A DNA stretch of 64,000 nt from Bradyrhizobium sp. sGM-13 (GCF_018398875.1 NZ_JAGWDK010000024.1:39635-103634); one strand, 5' to 3'. Positions 52,143 through 61,510 are shown, counted from the stretch's first letter. Notes: a model not told the origin generated them from the sequence alone. Translations and numbers: made by a program.

Positions 52143-52937
52143 ATGAAAGCGGAAGCAGCTTCTGCATGTCCTGCAACGAGCGACATCACGCCGGCCGTGC
52201 TTGCGATCGGCCAGCCTGAGTTTGCGCGAACCCTGATCGCAACGCTCCGTCGGGTTGCGGGCGTGGGTCACTGCATGGTGTTTTCGTTTGCCGGCGAACG
52301 CTCTGCGCGCTGTCTGCTCGACATCGGCAACATTCCGGTCGGCGCCGAACTCGGCGCCGCCTATTCGGATCATTTTCACTTCGCCGATCCGAACCGGGAT
52401 GCAATCTTCCGGAAGCAGGCGATCGGCAGGCCAATCGTGCTGCCGACCTTTACGCGACGCATGTACGGAGACAAGTACCGCAAGATCTTCTTTGAAGATT
52501 CCGGGATCGTCGACAAGCTGGCGGCTGCGGTCTGGGTCGGGCAGACCTGCTTCTATGTCAACTTCTATCGAACCACGTCGCAGGGCCGTTTCGCCAGCGA
52601 CGAGGTCGAGCGGTTGCGAACCGTTGCACCGGCCGTCAGCGCCGCAGTAGCGCGTCATTTCCAGCACGAGCTGGTATCGCCGGACGATCCGGATCGCACA
52701 CTCGAAGCGCTGTTTGCATCAGGCGCGCCGTTCGCGCGTCTCACCGGCCGCGAGCGGGCGGTATGCCTGCGCATCGTTTCCGGCCTCAGCTCGGAGGCGA
52801 TTTCCGCCGACCTCGGTATCAGCCCGCATTCGACGCTGACCTATCGCAAGCGCGCCTATGAGAAGCTAGGTATCTGCTCACAGAACGAATTGTTTGCGAT
52901 CGTGCTGCGCCTGCTTGCGGCGCGCAGCATGAACTGA
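52143..52937 (+). CDS. LuxR-family transcriptional regulator
   Basis: 264 residues from ATG 52143 (CAGGAGG upstream). The C-terminal LuxR helix-turn-helix is FARLTGRERAVCLRIVSGLSSEAISADLGISPHSTLTYRKRAYEKLGI (about 198-245). The N-terminal 190 residues are not a receiver and I do not see acyl-homoserine-lactone-binding hallmarks. It lies 29 bases after the binding protein and upstream of the second P450, separated by a 10-base-arm inverted repeat. Confidence 0.85.
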   Translation: MKAEAASACPATSDITPAVLAIGQPEFARTLIATLRRVAGVGHCMVFSFAGERSARCLLDIGNIPVGAELGAAYSDHFHFADPNRDAIFRKQAIGRPIVLPTFTRRMYGDKYRKIFFEDSGIVDKLAAAVWVGQTCFYVNFYRTTSQGRFASDEVERLRTVAPAVSAAVARHFQHELVSPDDPDRTLEALFASGAPFARLTGRERAVCLRIVSGLSSEAISADLGISPHSTLTYRKRAYEKLGICSQNELFAIVLRLLAARSMN

Positions 52938-52972
52938 GGTAAATCCGCGGTTCTTTCGCCGCCGATCCTGTG

Positions 52973-52994
52973 CTGTCCCAATCCATTGGGACAG
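52973..52994. promoter_or_regulatory. 10-base inverted repeat before second P450
   Basis: CTGTCCCAAT, CC, ATTGGGACAG, perfect in both arms. It begins 35 bases after the LuxR-gene stop and is followed by CTTTCTTTTG, so it could be a Rho-independent terminator. It is also 54 bases before the P450 start with lux-box-like CTGT...ACAG ends, so a LuxR binding site is equally possible. Confidence 0.55.
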
Positions 52995-53048
52995 ACGGCT
53001 TTCTTTTGAGGGCTTAGCATACGACCTTTCCGAACCCGGAGGCCGATC

Positions 53049-54215
53049 GTGAGCACTGCGCCCCGCATCGATATCGAGCCTGCCGCTTTCTGGCAGGATC
53101 CCTACCCAACGCTCGCAAGGCTGCGGCGAGAGGCGCCGATCGCGTTTGTCCCGCAGCTCGGCAGCACGCTGCTCTGCAGCCGCGACGACATTTTCGTATC
53201 GGAAAAGCAGATCGACGTGTTCAGCTCGCACCAGCCCGAGGGCTTGATGAACAAGCTGATGGGCCACAACATGATGCGCAAGGATGGCGATGCGCATATG
53301 GTCGAGCGCAAGGCCATCTTTCCCGCGATCTCGCCCAAAACCGTCAAATCGCACTGGACTGCGCAGTTTCAGGCGCATGCCGACCGCATCATCGACGCAC
53401 TCGAGCCGGAAGGCGCCCTCGACTTCGTGAGGGATTTCGCCCTGCCATTCTCGGCCGAGTGCCTGAAGTCGATCACGGGGCTGACCAACATGCGTTTCCA
53501 GGACATGAACGCATGGTCGCAAGGGATGATCGACGGCATCGCCAACTATGCCGGCGCTCCTGCGGTGGAGGCACGCTGTCATGCCGCGACCGCCGGCATC
53601 GATGCCGCGATCGACGACATGGTCCCGGTGCTGCGCAGGAACCCCGATCTTAGCCTGCTCGGCGTGATGCTTGCCTCCGATATGCCTATGGATAGCGTGC
53701 GCGCCAATATCAAGCTCGCGATCAGCGGCGGCCAGAACGAGCCGCGCGATGCCATTGCGGGGACGGCATGGGCGCTGCTCACCCATCCCGATCAGCTTGA
53801 ACTCGTGCGCGGCGGCGAAATTCCCTGGCTACAGGCGTTCGAGGAATATGCCCGCTGGATTTCGCCAATCGGCATGTCGCCGCGCCGCGTGGCCCGGCCA
53901 TGGCGGATTCGCGATGTGGAATTCGAAACCGACGAGCGCGTGTTCCTGATGTTCGGGTCGGCCAATCGCGACGAGAAGCATTTTGAGAACCCGGAATGCT
54001 TCGACGTCAGGCGCGACGCCAGCAAGAGCATCGCCTTCGGCGCGGGACCGCATTTTTGCGCCGGCGCCTGGGCGTCGCGGGCGATGGTGGCCGATGTCGC
54101 GCTGCCGAGCATTTTCGAGCGATTTCCTGATCTGCATCTGGTCGAGGGCGAGCCGGTGCGGGTCGTCGGATGGGCGTTTCGTGGCCTGCTCAACCTGCCG
54201 GTGGCGCTGCGGTAG
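53049..54215 (+). CDS. Cytochrome P450 with atypical I helix
   Basis: 388 residues from GTG 53049 (GGAGG six bases upstream). The heme-binding region is FGAGPHFCAGAW. The I-helix stretch reads KLAISGGQNEPRDAIAG, lacking the usual acid-threonine pair that protonates oxygen; Asn-Glu-Pro occupies that place. The EYARW sequence matches the ExxR motif. The redox partner could be the nearby ferredoxin; the substrate is unknown. Confidence 0.87.
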   Translation: MSTAPRIDIEPAAFWQDPYPTLARLRREAPIAFVPQLGSTLLCSRDDIFVSEKQIDVFSSHQPEGLMNKLMGHNMMRKDGDAHMVERKAIFPAISPKTVKSHWTAQFQAHADRIIDALEPEGALDFVRDFALPFSAECLKSITGLTNMRFQDMNAWSQGMIDGIANYAGAPAVEARCHAATAGIDAAIDDMVPVLRRNPDLSLLGVMLASDMPMDSVRANIKLAISGGQNEPRDAIAGTAWALLTHPDQLELVRGGEIPWLQAFEEYARWISPIGMSPRRVARPWRIRDVEFETDERVFLMFGSANRDEKHFENPECFDVRRDASKSIAFGAGPHFCAGAWASRAMVADVALPSIFERFPDLHLVEGEPVRVVGWAFRGLLNLPVALR

Positions 54216-54233
54216 GGAGTTGGCGCGTGTCTG

Positions 54234-55903
54234 TCACGGCGCGCAGTAAAAGCTCGCCGCGAGATTGACCTGTCCCGATTTGTAATGCGGCCATGCCGGC
54301 CACCGGCACAGCGGCAGCGAACGCAGCGTTTCGAATGCCGGCGCTTCGACCTTCTGCTCGATCACTTCGAGGTCGCCGGGCGCCTTGCCATTCTCGACCC
54401 AGTCGACGAGAACGGCCAGCATGTCGACGTTGGCGGGCGCGCCCGAGCCGACATGGTCGACGCCAGGCGCCGTATAAAGACGCGCGAATTCCGCCGTTTT
54501 CTCCTTGCCGAGCGTGCGCTGCACGTTTTCAAAGTAACGAATTCCCGCATAGGGGCTCTGGGCATAGTCCGCCATATATTCGAGCATCACGAGCTTGCCG
54601 CCGCGCGCGCTGAAGCGGCTGAGGTCGGGATTGGTCGAATCCATCAGCTTGGACACGTAAAGCACGCGCTCCTTGTGGTCCTCAGGCTTGTAGGTCGTGA
54701 CGTCGAGCTTCGGGTTGCGCGCGAAGACATATTGAATGCCGCCGGCACCATAGATCCAGGCGATGCCGTTGGCCGGTGAGGGCGGCTGCGCCGGCGCCGC
54801 CTTGCCGAGCCACCACGAGATCCAGCCGCCGGTCGGCCCGAAGGCCGGCGTATTTTCGCCCGACACACCCCAGCCCGGATAGTCATCAAGGCCGTTCTCC
54901 AGCGCGAACGGAAATTTGTAGGTCGCGTGCAGCGTCTTGATCGCCGTGATCTGGGCGTCAGTCAGGCATTGGTCGCCGCTCTCGCCGGACGCGCAGCGCA
55001 GCGACTCCGGCTGGAATTTCGCCTTGCAGCCGACCGGATCGAGCACGAGCGAATCCTCGGCGCCGTCGGCCTTGTCGCAGGTCTGCAATACCGCCTTGGC
55101 CACGAGCTCGACCTGCGCAGGGCGGATCCAGCCTTCGCCCATTGTGGCGAGACCGGACCGCGTGCCGGCATGCTGCAGCCCGACCCAGTTGATGACGGGC
55201 ACGCGCGCAAAAATGCCGTCAAAATCCTCCGGATACCGCTGCGCCATCGTTAGCCCCTCGCGGCCGCCTTCGGACGATCCCATGAAATACAGTTTCTTCG
55301 GCGGATTGCCGTAGGCGCGCACCATTAGCGCGACGGCCGCGTCGCGCACGCGCTTGTAGGAGCGATGCGCAAAATTCTCGAACGCTTCGTCGTTGAGCGC
55401 AAACACCTGCGGCGGCTCGCCCGGCTTGGTCTCGTGGCCGGAATCCGTGCCGTAGGTGACGAAGCCCTGCGCCAGCGGCGATGGCGCGCCGAAGGGATGC
55501 GCCGGCGGCAGGGCAAGGCCGGTGATCAGCACGCCGTTGAAACCCCCGCCGCCATATTGCAGCGAGCGGCCATTCCACTCGACCGGGAGATTCACCTGGA
55601 ATTTGATCGGGGGGCATTCGGATCAGAGGGCGCGATCCGGCCGAGCACCTTGCAGAATTCTGGGTTGGCCGGCGCGACCCGCGCCGCTGGAGTCGGTCCT
55701 CTTTCGGCGACCGCGAGCGGCGTCGGCGCAATCATGGAAGCGGAGTCGATCCGGACGACATTGTCGGTCGGATGGATAAGATCGCTGCAGGTCGCGGCCG
55801 GATCGCCGGTCATTTTCGCTGCCATTGCCTCGACGGTGCTTAAGGAGGTCGCCGCGATCAGCGAAGCCAGGCAAGTGCACGCGCGCAAACTGATCTGCAT
55901 CAT
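54234..55903 (-). pseudogene. Tannase/feruloyl esterase, frameshifted
   Basis: The first 100 or so residues (signal peptide MMQISLRACTCLASLIAATS, then PANPEFCKVLGRIAPSDPNAP) are in one frame. The remainder (PIKFQVNLPVEWNGRSLQYGGGGFNG to the end) is one base out. The break is in a run of six G at 55609-55614; a seventh restores about 556 residues. Catalytic GSSEGGREG and the closing GVDHVG with the active histidine are intact. It would release ferulate from plant esters, feeding fcs. Likely a sequencing slip or very recent mutation. Confidence 0.8.
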
Positions 55904-56016
55904 CTTCTCCCGCCTTGTATCCCGCGTATTGTCTCGCGGTCATACCAGAATGGCGGGTGCGGCACGGACGTCAACCCAAAAGCGGCGCAGCGCCAGGCTG
56001 ACTGCGATAGAAGATT

Positions 56017-57291
56017 TTATCCCGTGACCTTGCTCGAGCCCTGCGTAATCAGCCGCGCGGCGCGCTGGTCGCGGGCGTGAATCCACAGCCAACTCAAGGC
56101 GACGCTGAGCCGGTTGCGCAGACCGATCAGGAAGTAGATGTGGGCGATTCCCCAGATCCACCAGGCGAGATTGCCGCGCAGCTTGATGCGACCGAAATCG
56201 ATCACGGCCTTCTTCTTGCCGATCTGCGCGAGACTGCCGGCATGCTTGTAGCGGAACGGCGGCAGCGTACCGCCGGAGAGGCGCGCCTTGATCAACGCCG
56301 CCACATAGCGCCCCTGCTGCTTGGCCGCCGGCGCGATGCCGGGCACGAGATTGCCGTCGGGGCCCGCGATCGTCACGGTATCGCCGATGGCAAAGACATC
56401 GGGATGGCCGGGCACGGTCAGATCGGGCTCGACCTTCAGGCGGTAGGCGCGGTCGGCGGGCGCCTTCATCCACTCCGCCGCGCGCGAGGCGCGCACGCCA
56501 GCCGCCCAGACGATGGTCCTGGCCTCCAGCTTGTTGCCGCCATAGACGACACCGTCGATCGCACATTCGGTGACGGGCTGCCCCAACATCACCTCGACGC
56601 CGAGTTCCTCCAGCGCGCGCCGCGCGTAGGAAGAGAGGTCTTCGGGAAAGCCCGCGAGCACGCGCGGGCCGGCCTCGATCAGGACAACGCGGGTCTTGTG
56701 GGTATCGATGTTGCGAAAGTCCGGCGGCAGCGTGTCCTTGGCGAGATCGGCGATTGTTCCGGCCATTTCGACGCCGGTCGGGCCGGCGCCGATGATGACG
56801 AAGGTGAGTAGCGCCGCGCGCCGCGCCGGATCCTTCTCGCGCTCGGCGCGCTCGAAGGCGACGAGGATGCGCCGCCGCAATGTCGTGGCATCCTCCAGCG
56901 TCTTCAGGCCCGGCGCGAACGGCTCCCATTCATCGTGGCCGAAATAGGCGTGGCGGGCGCCGGTGGCGAGGATCAGCGTGTCGTAGGAAATCGTTTCGCC
57001 GTCCTCGAGCAGCACGCGCTTTCCCTCGGCATCGACGCCATTCACGTTAGCAAACAGCGTCGTCACTTCGGGGCGGTCGCGCAAGAGATAGCGGATCGGC
57101 CAGGCAATCTCCGACGTCGCCAGCGAAGCGGTCGCGACCTGGTAGAGCAGCGGCTGGAACAGATGATGGTTGCGGCGGTCGATCAACGTGATCCGGACCG
57201 GCGCCCCGGCGAGGCCAAAGGCGGTCTCCAGACCGCCGAAACCGGCGCCGACGATCACGACGTGATGGGGTTCTTTCGGCACTGTCGTCAT
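56017..57291 (-). CDS. ndh: Type II NADH dehydrogenase
   Basis: 424-residue membrane-attached flavoprotein that oxidises NADH and reduces quinone without pumping protons. The FAD motif is VVIVGAGFGGLETA (about 11-24), the NADH motif VIIGAGPTGVEMAGTIADLA (about 165-184), and PDVFAIGDTV is the second FAD site. The C-terminal hydrophobic segment (LAWWIWGIAHIYFLIG) attaches it to the membrane. It is monocistronic. Confidence 0.93.
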   Translation of the reverse strand: MTTVPKEPHHVVIVGAGFGGLETAFGLAGAPVRITLIDRRNHHLFQPLLYQVATASLATSEIAWPIRYLLRDRPEVTTLFANVNGVDAEGKRVLLEDGETISYDTLILATGARHAYFGHDEWEPFAPGLKTLEDATTLRRRILVAFERAEREKDPARRAALLTFVIIGAGPTGVEMAGTIADLAKDTLPPDFRNIDTHKTRVVLIEAGPRVLAGFPEDLSSYARRALEELGVEVMLGQPVTECAIDGVVYGGNKLEARTIVWAAGVRASRAAEWMKAPADRAYRLKVEPDLTVPGHPDVFAIGDTVTIAGPDGNLVPGIAPAAKQQGRYVAALIKARLSGGTLPPFRYKHAGSLAQIGKKKAVIDFGRIKLRGNLAWWIWGIAHIYFLIGLRNRLSVALSWLWIHARDQRAARLITQGSSKVTG

Positions 57292-57633
57292 GGGAATGCG
57301 ACCCCGGTTTCAGATGTCTCAACGCCTTGGATTATGTAGCCATTTGCTGCTCCGCTCCAATACGCCTTTGTCAATCGGCCGATAGCGAAAGCGTATCACG
57401 CTATCGTCCCGGCCAAGCGAAGCGCGAGCCGGGACCCATATCCACAGGAGTATGTTGTTGAGAAAGCTGGAGCCACGGCGCGGCGTAACAACAACGCCCG
57501 GTGGTTATGGGTCCCCGCGTTCGCGGGGACGACGGGGAGGTTTGTGCAAAGAATAATTCTCACATGGCCGCATCCTTTGCCCAATCCCAAAACGTCCTTG
57601 GGGTCGAGATGGCCGCAAAATGAGGAGAAAGCC
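57292..57633. other. Gene-free interval
   Basis: 342 bases between ndh and the small gene at 57634. Its centre is the palindromic repeat at 57404-57536; the final 100 bases contain the promoter region of the downstream pair. No other structure is evident. Confidence 0.5.
57404..57536. repeat. Palindromic repeat, REP family A
   Basis: TCGTCCCGGCCAAGCGAAGC and GCGAGCCGGGACCCATA at the left, GGTTATGGGTCCCCGCGTTC and GCGGGGACGA at the right. It shares its right end with the copies at 16379 and 24796. Confidence 0.75.
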
Positions 57634-57959
57634 ATGAGACGAACCGTGATCAGGTACAAAACCAAGCCGGAAATGAGCGACAGGAACGCCGAATTGGTGG
57701 CGGCGGTGTTTGCCGAATTGCAGGCGGCCCAGCCGGAGGGCTTTCGCTATCGCTGCGGCTGGAGGATGATACGTTCATCCACTTCGTCGAGACCGCAGCC
57801 GATGACGGCTCCAGCGCCTTGCCGAAACTGGCGGCGTTTCAGGCGTTCCAGAACGGCATTCGCGAGCGTTGCGCCGAACCGCCGCTGCCGAAAGGCGTGA
57901 CCGTCGTCGGCAATTATCGCATGTTGCGCGAGACCGAGAACGCGCTTGCCGGAGTCTGA
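57634..57959 (+). pseudogene. Small conserved-type protein, frameshifted
   Basis: Starts MRRTVIRYKTKPEMSDRNAELVAAV with a perfect RBS (GAGGAGA). The frame changes near 57754-57760, after which LEDDTFIHFVETAADDG through YRMLRETENALAGV continues to TGA 57957-57959. One added base rejoins the halves into about 108 residues. The fold looks like a dimeric alpha-beta-barrel (monooxygenase-like) protein. Its stop abuts the sigma-factor start, so the two form a unit. Confidence 0.7.
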
Positions 57960-58847
57960 ATGACAGTGGGTCCCGAGACGTCCGCCGCGTTCGACATCGA
58001 GCGCCTGCTGGTGGCGATGCGCCCAAGGCTGCATCGCTATTGCGCGCGCATGGTGGGATCCGTCATCGACGGCGAAGACGTGTTGCAGGATGCCATGATC
58101 AAGGCGGTGGAGGCGCATGCCTCCGCCGGCACGCTCGGCAATCCCGAAGGTTGGCTGTTCCGCATTGCGCACAACACCGCGCTGGATTTCCTGCGCCGGC
58201 GCAAGCGCCAGGAAGCGTTCCGGGGACCAGCGGAGGTGGACATGATCGTTGACCAGCTCGATGCCGTGGCGAGTCGCCAGATCGCCGCGACCTCCTTGCG
58301 CACCTTCATGCGGTTGCCGGTGCCGCAGCGTGCCAGCGTGATCCTGATGGACGTGCTCGGCTGCTCGCTGAAGGAAATCTGCGAGGTGATGGATTGCAGC
58401 CTGCCCGCCGCCAAGGCCGCGCTGCATCGCGGCCGCGCGCAGTTGCGTGAGATTGCCGACGAGCCCGACGACGCGCCGCAACAAAAACTATCCGACGCCG
58501 ATCGCGAGCGGCTCGGTGCCTATGTCGCCCATTTCAACGCGCGCGATTTCGACGCCATCCGCGCCATGATCTCGGACGATATCAGGCTCGATCTCGTCAG
58601 CAGAACTCACTTGCGCGGCAAGGCCGAAGTGTCCCGCTATTTCGGCAACTACGACAAGGTCAGCGACTGGCAACTGGTGCCGGGCCTGGTGGAGGGGCGT
58701 CCCGCGATCCTGGTGTTCGATCCCAACGAAGGCCATGCCAAGCCGAAATATTTCGTGCTGCTGGGCTGGTCGGCCGGCAAGGTCGCGACCATCCGGGATT
58801 TCCGCCATGCGCCTTACGTCATCGATGGCGCTGAATACCTGATCTGA
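57960..58847 (+). CDS. ECF sigma factor with SnoaL-like C-terminal domain
   Basis: 295 residues. Regions 2 and 4 occupy about 15-165 (DGEDVLQDAMIKAVEAH; LPVPQRASVILMDVLGCSLKEICEVMDCSLPAAKAALHRGRAQLR). The last 120 residues (ARDFDAIRAMISDDIRLDLVSRTHLRGKAEVSRYF) form a SnoaL/NTF2-type domain of the sort that regulates ECF41/ECF56-like sigma factors in place of an anti-sigma. The small protein encoded just upstream is a likely partner or target. Confidence 0.87.
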   Translation: MTVGPETSAAFDIERLLVAMRPRLHRYCARMVGSVIDGEDVLQDAMIKAVEAHASAGTLGNPEGWLFRIAHNTALDFLRRRKRQEAFRGPAEVDMIVDQLDAVASRQIAATSLRTFMRLPVPQRASVILMDVLGCSLKEICEVMDCSLPAAKAALHRGRAQLREIADEPDDAPQQKLSDADRERLGAYVAHFNARDFDAIRAMISDDIRLDLVSRTHLRGKAEVSRYFGNYDKVSDWQLVPGLVEGRPAILVFDPNEGHAKPKYFVLLGWSAGKVATIRDFRHAPYVIDGAEYLI

Positions 58848-59177
58848 ACGAGCGCCTCTGGAGGTGCGCGATGACGCTCGTCACGGCGCGCCGGCCGGCT
58901 GCAGCAGTCGACCCATCGGGCTTGCATGGCGCCCAGACCCGCGACAATTGTTGCCGGGGCAACCGGCATTATATTTCTTGCCATCCCCGCCGTCCGCGAA
59001 TTATGGTGCAGGTGGCTTAAGCATGCGCCGAAGGTTCTAACCGGAGCCTTGGGTTCATGCTTGCCGCTGACCGGCGATTTCGCGCACAAAATACCTCACA
59101 GATAAGAGGCGCGCGGAGAAGCGTTGCCGGTCGCCCGGTTGACCGGGTTTTGCGTGATAAACAGGAGGGGAGTGATT
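58848..59177. other. Promoter region of the liv-type transporter operon
   Basis: 330 bases with no convincing gene. It contains the GTTGCC-GG-GGCAAC dyad (58950-58963), preceded by ACAATTGTTG, which resembles half of the fcs operator. A frame at 58926-59108 is open for 60 codons but lacks an RBS. Confidence 0.5.
58950..58963. promoter_or_regulatory. GTTGCC-NN-GGCAAC dyad, copy 2
   Basis: A perfect dyad with GG spacer, 215 bases upstream of the binding-protein start at 59178. It has the same arms as the site at 48463-48476, suggesting a shared regulator for aromatic uptake genes. Confidence 0.55.
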
Positions 59178-60353
59178 ATGAAAAAGGCATTCTGGCTGGC
59201 GGGCGCAACAATTCTGGCGCTGGCGCAGCCCGCGCTCGCTGGCGACACCATCAAAATCGGCTTTGTATCGACCTTCAGCGGCCCGACCGCTGTGATCGGC
59301 AACGACATGCGCAATTCCTTCGAACTGGCGCTCGACCATCTCGGCCGCAAGATGGGCGGCAAGCCGGTCGAGGTGCTCTATGAGGACGACGGCCAGAAGC
59401 CCGACGTCGGCAAGCAGAAGACCGAAAAGCTGATCCAGTCCGACAAGGTCGACTTCATTGTCGGCTACATCTGGTCGAACGTGCTGCTGGCGTCGCTGAA
59501 GACCGCGGTCGATTCCAAAACCTTCCTGATCACGTCCAATGCCGGCCCCTCGCAGCTCGCCGGCGAACTCTGCTCGCCTTACGTGTTCTCGACCTCGTGG
59601 CAGAACGACCAGACCCCGCAGGCGGTCGGCACTTACATGAACCAGAAGGGCGTGAAGTCAGTATTCCTGATCGGCCCGAACTACGCCGCCGGCAAGGACA
59701 TGCTGGCCGGCGTCAAAAGCACCTTCAAGGGCCAGGTCGTCGGCGAGGAATATACGGTGTGGCCGAGCCAACTCGACTTCTCCGCCGAGCTCACCAAGGC
59801 CAAGAACTCCAAGGCCGAGTCGATCTTCGTGTTCTATCCGGGCGCAGCCGGTGTCCAGTTCCTCAATCAATACGCCCAGGCGGGCCTCAAGGGGCAGATC
59901 CCGCTCTACACTGCGTTCACGATCGACGAATTGTCGCTGCCGCTGCAGAAGGAGAATGCAATCGGCGTGCCCGGCGCGCAGCAATGGGTCAACGATTTGC
60001 CGTTCCCCGAGAACAAGAAGTTCGTCGAGGACTACCGCAAAAAGTACACCGGCCTGCGCCCGACGTTCTACGGCGCGCAGTCCTATGACGCCGCGAACCT
60101 GATCAACAGTGCGGTGGTCGCGGTGAAGGGCGATACCTCGAAGAAGGACGAGATGAAGGCCGAGATGGAGAAGGCCAACTTCAAGTCCGTGCGCGGTCCG
60201 TTCAAATACGGCAACAACCACATTCCGATCCAGAATTTCTACCTGCAGGACGTGGTCAAGGACGCCGACGGCCAGCTCTCGCTGAAGACGGTGGCGACCA
60301 TCGTCAAGGACGACCAGGATCGCTTCCACGACAAGTGTCCGATGAAGAAGTGA
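59178..60353 (+). CDS. ABC transporter binding protein heading liv-type operon
   Basis: 391 residues from ATG 59178 (GGAGGGGAG upstream), with signal peptide ending ALA-GDT. Peripla_BP_6 family: IKIGFVSTFSGPTAVIGNDMRNSFELALDH, VGYIWSNVLLASLK, LTKAKNSKAESIFVFYPG. It is more distant from the proteins at 47175 and 50899 than they are from each other. It is the binding protein of the LivHMGF set that follows. Confidence 0.9.
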   Translation: MKKAFWLAGATILALAQPALAGDTIKIGFVSTFSGPTAVIGNDMRNSFELALDHLGRKMGGKPVEVLYEDDGQKPDVGKQKTEKLIQSDKVDFIVGYIWSNVLLASLKTAVDSKTFLITSNAGPSQLAGELCSPYVFSTSWQNDQTPQAVGTYMNQKGVKSVFLIGPNYAAGKDMLAGVKSTFKGQVVGEEYTVWPSQLDFSAELTKAKNSKAESIFVFYPGAAGVQFLNQYAQAGLKGQIPLYTAFTIDELSLPLQKENAIGVPGAQQWVNDLPFPENKKFVEDYRKKYTGLRPTFYGAQSYDAANLINSAVVAVKGDTSKKDEMKAEMEKANFKSVRGPFKYGNNHIPIQNFYLQDVVKDADGQLSLKTVATIVKDDQDRFHDKCPMKK

Positions 60354-60483
60354 TTGTTGGCATGCCCGGTGCATGATCGCCGGAGCGTGCCCTCGGGCTT
60401 GACCCGGGGGCGGTTAACGACAGATCATCCGCCCAACAAGAAAAATGGCGGCGGCGCAGATGTGCTGCCGCTGTTTTGTTGGA

Positions 60484-60571
60484 GCATGATCCGGAAAAGT
60501 GGGCACCGGTCTTCCGATAAGATCATGCTCAAATCATAAAGATAGAGCGGGATGACGGGTCATCACGCTCG
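60484..60571. repeat. Rhizobiales-type palindromic repeat
   Basis: GCATGATCCGGAAAAGTGG, CACCGGTCTTCCGATAAG and ATCATGCTC form a hairpin, followed by a second palindrome AGCGGGATGACGGGTCATCACGCT. This resembles the GAGCATGATCCGGAAAAGTGG elements widespread in Rhizobiales. It sits within the transporter operon between the binding protein and the first permease. Confidence 0.7.
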
Positions 60572-60592
60572 AGGCCCAGAGTTTTAAGGTTC

Positions 60593-61510
60593 ATGCTCGT
60601 CCTCGTAGAACAATCGCTGAACGGCCTGCAGTTCGGCCTGCTGCTGTTCCTGCTGGCGGCCGGCTTGACGCTGGTGTTCGGCATCATGGACTTCGTCAAT
60701 CTGGCGCACGGCTCGCTCTACATGATGGGCGCCTATTTCGCGGCGACCTTTGTCGCCTGGACGAATAGTTTTGTGCTCGGCATATTGCTGGCGCTCGGCG
60801 CTACGCTGCTGCTGGGCATCGCGCTCGAATTCATCGCACTGAGGCACCTCTACGGCCGCGACCATCTCGATCAGGTGCTGGCAACCTTCGGGCTGATCTT
60901 GTTCTTCAACGACGCGGTGCGGCTGATCTGGGGTCCCGCCGGCCTGTCCCTGCCGCTGCCGGCCTGGCTGACCGTCCCGGTGCAAATCGTCCCCGGCGTG
61001 TTCTATCCGGCCTACCGGCTGTCGATCATCGTGGTCGCGCTGGCGGTTGCTGCATTGCTTTATATCGTGGTGATGCGGACCAGGATCGGCATGTTGATCC
61101 GCGCCGGCGCCTCCAACCGTGAAATGATCGGCGCGCTCGGCATCAACATCAAGCTGTTGTTCACGCTGGTGTTCGGGCTTGGCGCGGCGCTCGCAGGCCT
61201 CGCCGGCCTGATGCAGGCGCCGATCCTGACCGTGCAGATCGGCATGGGCGAGAACATCCTCATTCTTGCTTTCGTCATCATCGTGATCGGCGGCATCGGC
61301 TCGATCCGCGGCGCGTTCATGGCCGCGATCTTCGTCGGCATGATCGATACGCTCGGCCGCGCCTTCCTGCCCGATCTCCTGCGCACCGTGCTGAGTTCCG
61401 CCGCCGCTTCCACCGCCGCACCCGCATTGTCGTCGATGCTGATCTATCTCCTGATGGCCATCGTCCTCGTCGTGCGGCCGGAGGGGCTGTTTCCGGCTGC
61501 CAAGCGATGA
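60593..61510 (+). CDS. livH: Branched-chain-type ABC permease (LivH)
   Basis: 305-residue inner-membrane permease with eight or so spans (LNGLQFGLLLFLLAAGLTLVFGIMDFVNLAHGSLYMMGAY at the N-terminus). The conserved inner loop is RAGASNREMIGALGINIKLLFTLVFGLGAALAGLAG. It is followed by livM with an ATGA overlap. The cargo could be an aromatic acid rather than branched-chain amino acids, given the surroundings. Confidence 0.92.
   Translation: MLVLVEQSLNGLQFGLLLFLLAAGLTLVFGIMDFVNLAHGSLYMMGAYFAATFVAWTNSFVLGILLALGATLLLGIALEFIALRHLYGRDHLDQVLATFGLILFFNDAVRLIWGPAGLSLPLPAWLTVPVQIVPGVFYPAYRLSIIVVALAVAALLYIVVMRTRIGMLIRAGASNREMIGALGINIKLLFTLVFGLGAALAGLAGLMQAPILTVQIGMGENILILAFVIIVIGGIGSIRGAFMAAIFVGMIDTLGRAFLPDLLRTVLSSAAASTAAPALSSMLIYLLMAIVLVVRPEGLFPAAKR

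Noticed and set aside
58926..59108. 60-codon plus-strand frame with one hydrophobic stretch, upstream of the liv-type operon
   Set aside because: It has no ribosome-binding site and overlaps the putative operator; kept only as a possibility.
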